A stretch of 64,000 bases of DNA, taken from contig NW_024427643.1 in NCBI RefSeq assembly GCF_017562075.2, forward strand, positions 49,750 to 113,749, given 5' to 3'. The translations under genes and the position numbers were made by a program. The DNA comes from Anopheles merus (Eukaryota; Arthropoda; Insecta; Diptera; Culicidae). Shown one piece after another: positions 52,124-64,000 of this stretch. How positions within the stretch are numbered: the stretch's first letter is position 1; each line of letters starts with the position of its first letter. The notes under the pieces are model-generated. The model ran no database searches and was not told the origin of the DNA. It saw nothing but the letters and a program-made list of their open reading frames with translations.

Positions 52124-55100
52124 GTTTAGACGAAAAAAAATTGTTTTTGCGAAAAAAGGTGAAATTTCAAACGGCCATAACTTTTGAACCAGAAGAGCTA
52201 GAGACTTAATTTTTTCACCGTTGGAAAGGAAATTAAAAGTTGCACAATGTAAATTTTCTTGGATTTGAGATCAGAGCAACGCAGGCTATAGTAAATGGCC
52301 TCTGAAGTGAAGAGTTTCTATAAACTAAAACAATCATCAAAATGTTGGTGATACATGCCAAATGGTGATCCTTAGTACATTGGAGCTTGCAATAGCATCT
52401 GAAGTTATTCTAGAGTGCTTAGATGACCCTTGGAGACACTTGGAACCACGTCTGAAGTCATTCTGGAGTGCTTGGATGACCCTTGGGAACACGTGGAACA
52501 ACGTCTGAAGTCATTCTGGAGTGCTTGGATGACCCTTGGAGACACTTGGAACCACGTCTGAATTCATTCTGGAGTGCTTGGATGACCCTTGGGGACTCTT
52601 GGAACAACGTCTGAAGTCATTCTGGAGTGCTTGGATGACCCTTGGGAACACGTGGAACAACGTCTGAAGTTATTCTAGAGTGCTTAGATGACCCTTGGAG
52701 ACACTTGGAACCACGTCTGAAGTCATTCTGGAGTGCTTGGATGACCCTTGGAGACTCTTGGAACAACGTCTGAAGTCATTCTGGAGTGCTTGGATGACCC
52801 TTGGGGACTCTTGGAACAACGTCTGAAGTCATTCTGGAGTGCTTGTTTAGACGAAAAAAAATTGTTTTTGCGAAAAAAGGTGAAATTTCAAACGGCCATA
52901 ACTTTTGAACCAGAAGAGCTAGAGACTTAATTTTTTCACCGTTGGAAAGGAAATTAAAAGTTGCACAATGCAAATTTTCTTGGATTTGAGATCAGAGCAA
53001 CGCAGGCTATAGTAAATGGCCTCTGAAGTGAAGGGTTTCTATAAACTAAAACAATCATCAAAATGTTGGTGATACATGCCAAATGGTGATCCTTAGTACA
53101 TTGGAGCTTGCAATAGCATCTGAAGTTATTCTAGAGTGCTTAGATGACCCTTGGAGACACTTGGAACCACGTCTGAAGGCATTCTGGAGTGCTTGGATGA
53201 CCCTTGGAGACTCTTGGAACAACGTCTGAAGTCATTCTGGAGTGCTTGGATGACCCTTGGGGACTCTTGGAACAACGTCTGAAGTCATTCTGGAGTGCAT
53301 GGATGACCCTTGGGGACACTTGGAACAACGTCTGAAGTTATTCTAGAGTGCTTAGATGACCCTTGGAGACACTTGGAAAAACGTCTGAAGTCATTCTGGA
53401 GTGCTTGGATGACCCTTGGGGACTCTTGGAACAACGTCTGAAGTCATTCTGGAGTGCTTGTTTAGACGAAAAAAAATTGTTTTTGCGAAAAAAGGTGAAA
53501 TTTCAAACGGCCATAACTTTTGAACCAGAAGAGCTAGAGACTTAATTTTTTCACCGTTGGAAAGGAAATTAAAAGTTGCACAATGCAAATTTTCTTGGAT
53601 TTGAGATCAGAGCAACGCAGGCTATAGTAAATGGCCTCTGAAGTGAAGGGTTTCTATAAACTAAAACAATCATCAAAATGTTGGTGATACATGCCAAATG
53701 GTGATCCTTAGTACATTGGAGCTTGCAATAGCATCTGAAGTTATTCTAGAGTGCTTAGATGACCCTTGGAGACACTTGGAACCACGTCTGAAGGCATTCT
53801 GGAGTGCTTGGATGACCCTTGGAGACTCTTGGAACAACGTCTGAAGTCATTCTGGAGTGCTTGGATGACCCTTGGGGACTCTTGGAACAACGTCTGAAGT
53901 CATTCTGGAGTGCTTGGATGACCCTTGGAGACATTTGGAACAACGTCTGAAGTCATTCTGGAGTGCTTGTATGACCCTTGGGAACACGTGGAACAACGTC
54001 TGAAGTTATTCTAGAGTGCTTAGATGACCCTTGGAGACACTTGGAACCACGTCTGAAGTCATTCTGGAGTGCTTGGATGACCCTTGGAGACTCTTGGAAC
54101 AACGTCTGAAGTCATTCTGGAGTGCTTGGATGACCCTTGGGGACTCTTGGAACAACGTCTGAAGTCATTCTGGAGTGCTTGTTTAGACGAAAAAAAATTG
54201 TTTTTGCGAAAAAAGGTGAAATTTCAAACGGCCATAACTTTTGAACCAGAAGAGCTAGAGACTTAATTTTTTCACCGTTGGAAAGGAAATTAAAAGTTGC
54301 ACAATGCAAATTTTCTTGGATTTGAGATCAGAGCAACGCAGGCTATAGTAAATGGCCTCTGAAGTGAAGGGTTTCTATAAACTAAAACAATCATCAAAAT
54401 GTTGGTGATACATGCCAAATGGTGATCCTTAGTACATTGGAGCTTGCAATAGCATCTGAAGTTATTCTAGAGTGCTTAGATGACCCTTGGAGACACTTGG
54501 AACCACGTCTGAAGTCATTCTGGAGTGCTTGGATGACCCTTGGGAACACGTGGAACAACGTCTGAAGTCATTCTGGAGTGCTTGGATGACCCTTGGAGAC
54601 ACTTGGAACCACGTCTGAATTCATTCTGGAGTGCTTGGATGACCCTTGGGGACTCTTGGAACAACGTCTGAAGTCATTCTGGAGTGCTTGGATGACCCTT
54701 GGGAACACGTGGAACAACGTCTGAAGTTATTCTAGAGTGCTTAGATGACCCTTGGAGACACTTGGAACCACGTCTGAAGTCATTCTGGAGTGCTTGGATG
54801 ACCCTTGGAGACTCTTGGAACAACGTCTGAAGTCATTCTGGAGTGCTTGGATGACCCTTGGGGACTCTTGGAACAACGTCTGAAGTCATTCTGGAGTGCT
54901 TGTTTAGACGAAAAAAATTGTTTTTGCGAAAAAAGGTGAAATTTCAAACGGCCATAACTTTTGAACCAGAAGAGCTAGAGACTTAATTTTTTCACCGTTG
55001 GAAAGGAAATTAAAAGTTGCACAATGCAAATTTTCTTGGATTTGAGATCAGAGCAACGCAGGCTATAGTAAATGGCCTCTGAAGTGAAGGGTTTCTATAA

Positions 55101-57571
55101 ACTAAAACAATCATCAAAATGTTGGTGATACATGCCAAATGGTGATCCTTAGTACATTGGAGCTTGCAATAGCATCTGAAGTTATTCTAGAGTGCTTAGA
55201 TGACCCTTGGAGACACTTGGAACCACGTCTGAAGTCATTCTGGAGTGCTTGGATGACCCTTGGGAACACGTGGAACAACGTCTGAAGTCATTCTGGAGTG
55301 CTTGGATGACCCTTGGAGACACTTGGAACCACGTCTGAATTCATTCTGGAGTGCTTGGATGACCCTTGGAGACACTTGGAACCACGTCTGAAGGCATTCT
55401 GGAGTGCTTGGATGACCCTTGGAGACTCTTGGAACAACGTCTGAAGTCATTCTGGAGTGCTTGGATGACCCTTGGGGACTCTTGGAACAACGTCTGAAGT
55501 CATTCTGGAGTGCTTGGATGACCCTTGGAGACACTTGGAACCACGTCTGAATTCATTCTGGAGTGCTTGGATGACCCTTGGGGACTCTTGGAACAACGTC
55601 TGAAGTCATTCTGGAGTGCTTGGATGACCCTTGGGAACACGTGGAACAACGTCTGAAGTTATTCTAGAGTGCTTAGATGACCCTTGGAGACACTTGGAAC
55701 CACGTCTGAAGTCATTCTGGAGTGCTTGGATGACCCTTGGAGACTCTTGGAACAACGTCTGAAGTCATTCTGGAGTGCTTGGATGACCCTTGGGGACTCT
55801 TGGAACAACGTCTGAAGTCATTCTGGAGTGCTTGTTTAGACGAAAAAAAATTGTTTTTGCGAAAAAAGGTGAAATTTCAAACGGCCATAACTTTTGAACC
55901 AGAAGAGCTAGAGACTTAATTTTTTCACCGTTGGAAAGGAAATTAAAAGTTGCACAATGCAAATTTTCTTGGATTTGAGATCAGAGCAACGCAGGCTATA
56001 GTAATGGCCTCTGAAGTGAAGGGTTTCTATAAACTAAAACAATCATCAAAATGTTGGTGATACATGCCAAATGGTGATCCTTAGTACATTGGAGCTTGCA
56101 ATAGCATCTGAAGTTATTCTAGAGTGCTTAGATGACCCTTGGAGACACTTGGAACCACGTCTGAAGGCATTCTGGAGTGCTTGGATGACCCTTGGAGACT
56201 CTTGGAACAACGTCTGAAGTCATTCTGGAGTGCTTGGATGACCCTTGGGGACTCTTGGAACAACGTCTGAAGTCATTCTGGAGTGCATGGATGACCCTTG
56301 GGGACACTTGGAACAACGTCTGAAGTTATTCTAGAGTGCTTAGATGACCCTTGGAGACACTTGGAAAAACGTCTGAAGTCATTCTGGAGTGCTTGGATGA
56401 CCCTTGGAGACACTTGGAACAACGTGTGGAGTCATTCTGGAGCGCTTGTTTTGACGAAAAAAAATTGTTTTGCCGAAAAAATGTGAAATTTCAAACGGCC
56501 ATAACTTTTGAACCAGAAGAGCTAGAGACGTAATTTTTTCACCGTTGGAAAGGAAATTAAAAGTTGCACATTGCAAATTTTCTCGGATTTGAGATCAGAG
56601 CAACGCAGGCTATAGTAAATGGCCTCTGAAGTGAAGGGTTTCTATAAACTAAAACAATCATCAAAATGTTGGTGATACATGCCAAATGGTGATCCTTAGT
56701 ACATTGGAGCTTGCAATAGCATCTGAAGTTATTCTAGAGTGCTTAGATGACCCTTGGAGACACTTGGAACCACGTCTGAAGGCATTCTGGAGTGCTTGGA
56801 TGACCCTTGGAGACTCTTGGAACAACGTCTGAAGTCATTCTGGAGTGCTTGGATGACCCTTGGGAACACGTGGAACAACGTCTGAATTCATTCTGGAGTG
56901 CTTGGATGACCCTTGGGGACTCTTGGAACAACGTCTGAAGTCATTCTGGAGTGCTTGGATGACCCTTGGGAACACGTGGAACAACGTCTGAAGTTATTCT
57001 AGAGTGCTTAGATGACCCTTGGAGACACTTGGAACCACGTCTGAAGTCATTCTGGAGTGCTTGGATGACCCTTGGAGACTCTTGGAACAACGTCTGAAGT
57101 CATTCTGGAGTGCTTGGATGACCCTTGGGGACTCTTGGAACAACGTCTGAAGTCATTCTGGAGTGCTTGTTTAGACGAAAAAAAATTGTTTTTGCGAAAA
57201 AAGGTGAAATTTCAAACGGCCATAACTTTTGAACCAGAAGAGCTAGAGACTTAATTTTTTCACCGTTGGAAAGGAAATTAAAAGTTGCACAATGTAAATT
57301 TTCTTGGATTTGAGATCAGAGCAACGCAGGCTATAGTAAATGGCCTCTGAAGTGAAGGGTTTCTATAAACTAAAACAATCATCAAAATGTTGGTGATACA
57401 TGCCAAATGGTGATCCTTAGTACATTGGAGCTTGCAATAGCATCTGAAGTTATTCTAGAGTGCTTAGATGACCCTTGGAGACACTTGGAACCACGTCTGA
57501 AGGCATTCTGGAGTGCTTGGATGACCCTTGGAGACTCTTGGAACAACGTCTGAAGTCATTCTGGAGTGCTT
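52124..57571. repeat. Family B 6.4-kb duplication, copy 1
   Basis: Cores start at 52124, 52845, 53460, 54181, 54902, 55834, 56448 and 57169. Spacings are 721, 721, 615, 721, 721, 932, 614, 721, then 403 to the next core. The unusual core at 56448 reads TTTTGACG, TTGTTTTGCCG and AAAATGTG instead of the standard sequence. The order recurs from 58558 on with one extra monomer inserted after 59893. Confidence 0.87.
57169..57571. repeat. Shortest family B unit (403 bp, two monomers)
   Basis: The core at 57169 is followed by only 130 bp (2 x 53 + 24) before the next core at 57572. It fuses a leader monomer directly to the boundary monomers, as expected for deletion of six monomers from a 721-bp unit by unequal exchange. 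Confidence 0.88.
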
Positions 57572-58557
57572 GTTTAGACGAAAAAAAATTGTTTTTGCGA
57601 AAAAAGGTGAAATTTCAAACGGCCATAACTTTTGAACCAGAAGAGCTAGAGACTTAATTTTTTCACCGTTGGAAAGGAAATTAAAAGTTGCACAATGCAA
57701 ATTTTCTTGGATTTGAGATCAGAGCAACGCAGGCTATAGTAAATGGCCTCTGAAGTGAAGGGTTTCTATAAACTAAAACAATCATCTAAATGTTGGTGAT
57801 ACATGCCAAATGGTGATCCTTAGTACATTGGAGCTTGCAATAGCATCTGAAGTTATTCTAGAGTGCTTAGATGACCCTTGGAGACACTTGGAACCACGTC
57901 TGAAGGCATTCTGGAGTGCTTGGATGACCCTTGGAGACTCTTGGAACAACGTCTGAAGTCATTCTGGAGTGCTTGGATGACCCTTGGGGACTCTTGGAAC
58001 AACGTCTGAAGTCATTCTGGAGTGCTTGGATGACCCTTGGAGACATTTGGAACAACGTCTGAAGTCATTCTGGAGTGCTTGGATGACCCTTGGGGACTCT
58101 TGGAACAACGTCTGAAGTCATTCTGGAGTGCTTGTATGACCCTTGGGAACACGTGGAACAACGTCTGAAGTTATTCTAGAGTGCTTAGATGACCCTTGGA
58201 GACACTTGGAACCACGTCTGAAGTCATTCTGGAGTGCTTGGATGACCCTTGGAGACTCTTGGAACAACGTCTGAAGTCATTCTGGAGTGCTTGGATGACC
58301 CTTGGGGACTCTTGGAACAACGTCTGAAGTCATTCTGGAGTGCTTGGATGACCCTTGGAGACATTTGGAACAACGTCTGAAGTCATTCTGGAGTGCTTGG
58401 ATGACCCTTGGGGACTCTTGGAACAACGTCTGAAGTCATTCTGGAGTGCTTGTATGACCCTTGGGAACACGTGGAACAACGTCTGAAGTTATTCTAGAGT
58501 GCTTGGATGACCCTTGGGGACTCTTGGAACAACGTCTGAAGTCATTCTGGAGTGCTT
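57572..58557. repeat. Family B unit of 986 bp, 13 monomers
   Basis: The tract (713 bp) has an internal leader monomer near 58168. Two similar series of variants, both with the GAGACATTTGG type, indicate an internal duplication. The core has CATCTAAATG where most have CATCAAAATG, a change also present in the core at 59278. Confidence 0.88.
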
Positions 58558-61500
58558 GTTTAGACGAAAAAAAATTGTTTTTGCGAAAAAAGGTGAAATT
58601 TCAAACGGCCATAACTTTTGAACCAGAAGAGCTAGAGACTTAATTTTTTCACCGTTGGAAAGGAAATTAAAAGTTGCACAATGCAAATTTTCTTGGATTT
58701 GAGATCAGAGCAACGCAGGCTATAGTAAATGGCCTCTGAAATGAAGGGTTTCTATAAACTAAAACAATCATCAAAATGTTGGTGATACATGCCAAATGGT
58801 GATCCTTAGTACATTGGAGCTTGCAATAGCATCTGAAGTTATTCTAGAGTGCTTAGATGACCCTTGGAGACACTTGGAACCACGTCTGAAGTCATTCTGG
58901 AGTGCTTGGATGACCCTTGGAACACGTGGAACAACGTCTGAAGTCATTCTGGAGTGCTTGGATGACCCTTGGAGACACTTGGAACCACGTCTGAAGTCAT
59001 TCTGGAGTGCTTGGATGACCCTTGGGGACTCTTGGAACAACGTCTGAAGTCATTCTGGAGTGCTTGTATGACCCTTGGGAACACGTGGAACAACGTCTGA
59101 AGTTATTCTAGAGTGCTTAGATGACCCTTGGAGACACTTGGAACCACGTCTGAAGTCATTCTGGAGTGCTTGGATGACCCTTGGAGACTCTTGGAACAAC
59201 GTCTGAAGTCATTCTGGAGTGCTTGGATGACCCTTGGGGACTCTTGGAACAACGTCTGAAGTCATTCTGGAGTGCTTGTTTAGACGAAAAAAAATTGTTT
59301 TTGCGAAAAAAGGTGAAATTTCAAACGGCCATAACTTTTGAACCAGAAGAGCTAGAGACTTAATTTTTTCACCGTTGGAAAGGAAATTAAAAGTTGCACA
59401 ATGCAAATTTTCTTGGATTTGAGATCAGAGCAACGCAGGCTATAGTAAATGGCCTCTGAAGTGAAGGGTTTCTATAAACTAAAACAATCATCTAAATGTT
59501 GGTGATACATGCCAAATGGTGATCCTTAGTACATTGGAGCTTGCAATAGCATCTGAAGTTATTCTAGAGTGCTTAGATGACCCTTGGAGACACTTGGAAC
59601 CACGTCTGAAGGCATTCTGGAGTGCTTGGATGACCCTTGGAGACTCTTGGAACAACGTCTGAAGTCATTCTGGAGTGCTTGGATGACCCTTGGGGACTCT
59701 TGGAACAACGTCTGAAGTCATTCTGGAGTGCATGGATGACCCTTGGGGACACTTGGAACAACGTCTGAAGTTATTCTAGAGTGCTTAGATGACCCTTGGA
59801 GACACTTGGAAAAACGTCTGAAGTCATTCTGGAGTGCTTGGATGACCCTTGGGGACTCTTGGAACAACGTCTGAAGTCATTCTGGAGTGCTTGTTTAGAC
59901 GAAAAAAAATTGTTTTTGCGAAAAAGGTGAAATTTCAAACGGCCATAACTTTTGAACCAGAAGAGCTAGAGACTTAATTTTTTCACCGTTGGAAAGGAAA
60001 TTAAAAGTTGCACAATGCAAATTTTCTTGGATTTGAGATCAGAGCAACGCAGGCTATAGTAAATGGCCTCTGAAGTGAAGGGTTTCTATAAACTAAAACA
60101 ATCATCAAAATGTTGGTGATACATGCCAAATGGTGATCCTTAGTACATTGGAGCTTGCAATAGCATCTGAAGTTATTCTAGAGTGCTTAGATGACCCTTG
60201 GAGACACTTGGAACCACGTCTGAAGGCATTCTGGAGTGCTTGGATGACCCTTGGAGACTCTTGGAACAACGTCTGAAGTCATTCTGGAGTGCTTGGATGA
60301 CCCTTGGGGACTCTTGGAACAACGTCTGAAGTCATTCTGGAGTGCTTGGATGACCCTTGGAGACATTTGGAACAACGTCTGAAGTCATTCTGGAGTGCTT
60401 GTATGACCCTTGGGAACACGTGGAACAACGTCTGAAGTTATTCTAGAGTGCTTAGATGACCCTTGGAGACACTTGGAACCACGTCTGAAGTCATTCTGGA
60501 GTGCTTGGATGACCCTTGGAGACTCTTGGAACAACGTCTGAAGTCATTCTGGAGTGCTTGGATGACCCTTGGAGACTCTTGGAACAACGTCTGAAGTCAT
60601 TCTGGAGTGATTGGATGACCCTTGGGGACTCTTGGAACAACGTCTGAAGTCATTCTGGAGTGCTTGTTTAGACGAAAAAAAATTGTTTTTGCGAAAAAAG
60701 GTGAAATTTCAAACGGCCATAACTTTTGAACCAGAAGAGCTAGAGACTTAATTTTTTCACACCGTTGGAAAGGAAATTAAAAGTTGCACAATGCAAATTT
60801 TCTTGGATTTGAGATCAGAGCAACGCAGGCTATAGTAAATGGCCTCTGAAGTGAAGGGTTTCTATAAACTAAAACAATCATCAAAATGTTGGTGATACAT
60901 GCCAAATGGTGATCCTTAGTACATTGGAGCTTGCAATAGCATCTGAAGTTATTCTAGAGTGCTTAGATGACCCTTGGAGACACTTGAACCACGTCTGAAG
61001 TCATTCTGGAGTGCTTGGATGACCCTTGGAACACGTGGAACAACGTCTGAAGTCATTCTGGAGTGCTTGGATGACCCTTGGAGACACTTGGAACCACGTC
61101 TGAATTCATTCTGGAGTGCTTGGATGACCCTTGGGGACTCTTGGAACAACGTCTGAAGTCATTCTGGAGTGCTTGTATGACCCTTGGGAACACGTGGAAC
61201 AACGTCTGAAGTTATTCTAGAGTGCTTAGATGACCCTTGGAGACACTTGGAACCACGTCTGAAGTCATTCTGGAGTGCTTGGATGACCCTTGGAGACTCT
61301 TGGAACACGTCTGAAGTCATTCTGGAGTGCTTGGATGACCCTTGGGGACTCTTGGAACAACGTCTGAAGTCATTCTGGAGTGCTTGTTTAGACGAAAAAA
61401 AATTGTTTTTGCGAAAAAGGTGAAATTTCAAACGGCCATAACTTTTGAACCAGAAGAGCTAGAGACTTAATTTTTTCACCGTTGGAAAGGAAATTAAAAG

Positions 61501-64000
61501 TTGCACAATGCAATTTTCTTGGATTTGAGATCAGAGCAACGCAGGCTATAGTAAATGGCCTCTGAAGTGAAGGGTTTCTATAAACTAAACAATCATCAAA
61601 ATGTTGGTGATACATGCCAATGGTGATCCTTAGTACATTGGAGCTTGCATAGCATCTGAAGTTATTCTAGAGTGCTTAGATGACCCTTGGAGACACTTGG
61701 AACCACGTCTGAAGTCATTCTGGAGTGCTTGGATGACCCTTGGGAACACGTGGAACAACGTCTGAAGTCATTCTGGAGTGCTTGGATGACCCTTGGAGAC
61801 ACTTGGAACCACGTCTGAATTCATTCTGGAGTGCTTGGATGACCCTTGGAGACACTTGGAACCACGTCTGAAGGCATTCTGGAGTGCTTGGATGACCCTT
61901 GGAGACTCTTGGAACAACGTCTGAAGTCATTCTGGAGTGCTTGGATGACCCTTGGGGACTCTTGGAACAACGTCTGAAGTCATTCTGGAGTGCTTGGATG
62001 ACCCTTGGAGACACTTGGAACCACGTCTGAATTCATTCTGGAGTGCTTGGATGACCCTTGGGGACTCTTGGAACAACGTCTGAAGTCATTCTGGAGTGCT
62101 TGGATGACCCTTGGGAACACGTGGAACAACGTCTGAAGTTATTCTAGAGTGCTTAGATGACCCTTGGAGACACTTGAACCACGTCTGAAGTCATTCTGGA
62201 GTGCTTGGATGACCTTGGAGACTCTTGGAACAACGTCTAAAGTCATTCTGGAGTGCTTGGATGACCCTTGGGGACTCTTGGAACAACGTCGTGAAGTCAT
62301 TCTGGAGTGCTTGTTTAGACGAAAAAAAATTGTTTTTGCGAAAAAAGTGAAATTTCAAACGGCCATAACTTTTGAACCAGAAGAGCTAGAGACTTAATTT
62401 TTTCACCGTTGGAAAGGAAATTAAAAGTTGCACAATGCAAATTTTCTTGGATTTGAGATCAGAGCAACGCAGGCTATAGTAAATGGCCTCTGAAGTAAGG
62501 GTTTCTATAAACTAAAACAATCATCAAAATGTTGGTGATACATGCCAAATGGTGATCCTTAGTACATTGGAGCTTGCAATAGCATCTGAAGTTATTCTAG
62601 AGTGCTTAGATGACCCTTGGAGACACTTGGAACCACGTCTGAAGGCATTCTGGAGTGCTTGGATGACCCTTGGAGACTCTTGGAACAACGTCTGAAGTCA
62701 TTCTGGAGTGCTTGGATGACCCTTGGGGACTCTTGGAACAACGTCTGAAGTCATTCTGGAGTGCATGGATGACCCTTGGGGACACTTGGAACAACGTCTG
62801 AAGTTATTCTAGAGTGCTTAGATGACCCTTGGAGACACTTGGAAAAACGTCTGAAGTCATTCTGGAGTGCTTGGATGACCCTGGGGGCACTTGGAACAAC
62901 GTGTGGAGTCATTCTGGAGCGCTTGTTTTGACGAAAAAAAATTGTTTTGCCGAAAAAATGTGAAATTTCAAACGGCCATAACTTTTGAACCAGAAGAGCT
63001 AGAGACGTAATTTTTTTCAACCGTTGGAAAGGAAATTAAAAGTTGCACAATGCAAATTTTCTCGGATTTGAGATCAGAGCAACGCAGGCTATAGTAAATG
63101 GCCTCTGAAGTGAAGGGTTTCTATAAACTAAAACAATCATCAAAATGTTGGTGATACATGCCAAATGTTGATCCTTAGTACATTGGAGCTTGCAATAGCA
63201 TCTGAAGTTATTCTAGAGTGCTTAGATGACCCTTGGAGACACTTGGAACCACGTCTGAAGGCATTCTGGAGTGCTTGGATGACCCTTGGAGACTCTTGGA
63301 ACAACGTCTGAAGTCATTCTGGAGTGCTTGGATGACCCTTGGGAACACTGGAACAACGTCTGAATTCATTCTGGAGTGCTTGGATGACCTTGGGGACTCT
63401 TGGAACAACGTCTGAAGTCATTCTGGAGTGCTTGGATGACCCTTGGGAACACGTGGAACAACGTCTGAAGTTATTCTAGAGTGCTTAGATGACCCTTGGA
63501 GACACTTGGAACCACGTCTGAAGTCATTCTGGAGTGCTTGGATGACCCTTGGAGACTCTTGGAACACCGTCCTGAAGTCATTCTGGAGTGCTTGGATGAC
63601 CCTTGGGGACTCTTGGAACACGTCTGAAGTCCATTCTGGATTGCTTGTTAGACGAAAAAAATTGTTTTTGCGAAAAAGGTGAATTTCAAACGGCCATAAC
63701 TTTTGAACCAAAGAGCTAGAGACTTAATTTTTTCACCGTTGGAAAGGAAATTAAAAGTTGCACGCATGTAAATTTTCTTGGATTTGAGATCAGAGCAACG
63801 CAGGCTATAGTAAATGGCCTCTGAAGTGAGGGTTTCTATAACTAAAACATCATCAAAATGTTGGTGATACTGCCAAATGGTGATCCTTAGTACATTGGAG
63901 CTTGCAATAGCATCTGAAGTTATTCTAGAGTGCTTAGATGACCCTTGGAGACACTTGGAACCACGTCTGAAGGCATTCTGGAGTGCTTGGATGACCCTTG
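58558..64000. repeat. Family B 6.4-kb duplication, copy 2 (indel-rich at its end)
   Basis: Cores start at 58558, 59278, 59893, 60666, 61386, 62313, 62925 and 63647. The unit order 720, 615, 773, 720, 927, 612, 722 matches copy 1 apart from one added monomer and small indels. The unusual core of 56448 recurs at 62925. From about 60.7 kb there are roughly 30 mostly single-base indels not seen in copy 1. The window ends inside a monomer tract. Confidence 0.86.
60700..64000. other. Region of suspected sequence or assembly error
   Basis: Isolated single-base gains and losses break otherwise invariant segments. Examples are CACACCG near 60759, ACTAAACAATC near 61588, GCATAGC near 61649, CGTCGTGAAG near 62291, GAAGTAAGG near 62495, TCAACCG near 63018, AACCAAAGAGC near 63710 and GATACTGCC near 63870. 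Many fall in homopolymers, and their density rises to the right edge. Reading this stretch as low-coverage consensus is an inference. Confidence 0.7.

Larger units (their letters stand above)
48158..64000. repeat. Satellite family B: composite array of 273-bp core plus 53-bp monomer tracts
   Basis: This second array has the same plan and orientation as family A. Cores of 273 bp start at 49273, 50683, 51403, 52124, 52845, 53460, 54181, 54902, 55834, 56448, 57169, 57572, 58558, 59278, 59893, 60666, 61386, 62313, 62925 and 63647. Tract lengths fit 24 + 53n with n = 2, 6, 8, 9, 12, 13, 17 and 21; small departures are explained by visible 1-base indels. The core is homologous to the A core, but the monomer differs strongly. 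Tract length varies more than in A. The array continues past the right edge. Confidence 0.96.

Noticed and set aside
1..64000. Ribosomal intergenic spacer subrepeats
   Set aside because: IGS can hold short subrepeats, but no rRNA gene occurs in 64 kb, far longer than ordinary spacers in rDNA units.
1..64000. Tandem LTRs or a Helitron-derived array
   Set aside because: I see no terminal inverted or TG/CA-bounded long repeats, primer-binding site, polypurine tract or transposon protein. The core could derive from a mobile element, but nothing shows it.
48158..64000. Family B monomer as the inverted form of the A monomer
   Set aside because: A reverse-complement alignment matches GACACTTGG and a 22-bp piece at 19 positions, but needs two ~10-bp gaps. 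The forward alignment has smaller gaps and agrees with the core orientation. The A dyad (CCAAGTG/CACTTGG) explains part of the reverse match. Not fully settled.

Overview
The whole 64 kb window is satellite DNA. I find no gene that I would defend on either strand. There is no rRNA or tRNA, no recognisable transposon protein, no CRISPR array and no telomere repeat. The longest open frames are about 110 codons, and every one is a by-product of repeat units copied dozens of times. The composition and organisation (long higher-order tandem arrays, no genes) indicate a eukaryotic heterochromatic block, such as pericentromere, knob or subtelomere. A short conserved stretch resembles, from memory, a motif common in plant satellites, so a plant is my best guess, but the sequence does not prove it.

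Two related arrays meet in the window. Family A fills positions 1 to about 48,160-48,193, and family B fills the rest. Both have the same two-part architecture: a single-copy 'core' (259 bp in A, 273 bp in B) followed by a tract of 53-bp monomers (31 + 53n bp in A, 24 + 53n bp in B). Unit length is therefore quantised. Family A units are 343, 502, 555, 608, 661, 714 or 767 bp; family B units are about 403, 615, 721, 774, 933, 986 and 1410 bp. From the spacings I count 81 complete A units (about 461 full monomers) before the hybrid unit, and 20 B cores with roughly 180 monomers. The cores of A and B are plainly homologous and contain near-identical segments. The 53-bp monomers have diverged much further but keep the same length.

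The A-to-B switch lies inside one core (48,073-48,347). Its left half is type A and its right half type B, and the exchange point is confined to 48,158-48,193, where the families are almost identical. This looks like recombination in the conserved core.

Family A carries several levels of higher-order copying. These are a 1,216-bp dimer (661 + 555) in runs at 17.9-22.2 kb and 31.8-38.6 kb, a 3.09-kb five-unit block at 8.3-14.5 kb with an older copy at the left edge, a 6.3-kb tandem duplication at 21-33 kb with part of it also at 15.6-19.1 kb, and a 5.42-kb spaced duplication at 39.7-48.2 kb. Family B has a 6.4-kb duplication (52.1-57.6 and 58.6-64.0 kb). The last ~3 kb shows a sharp rise in 1-base indels against its earlier copy, which looks like unpolished sequence near a contig end. 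Both arrays run off the window edges, so their true sizes are unknown.
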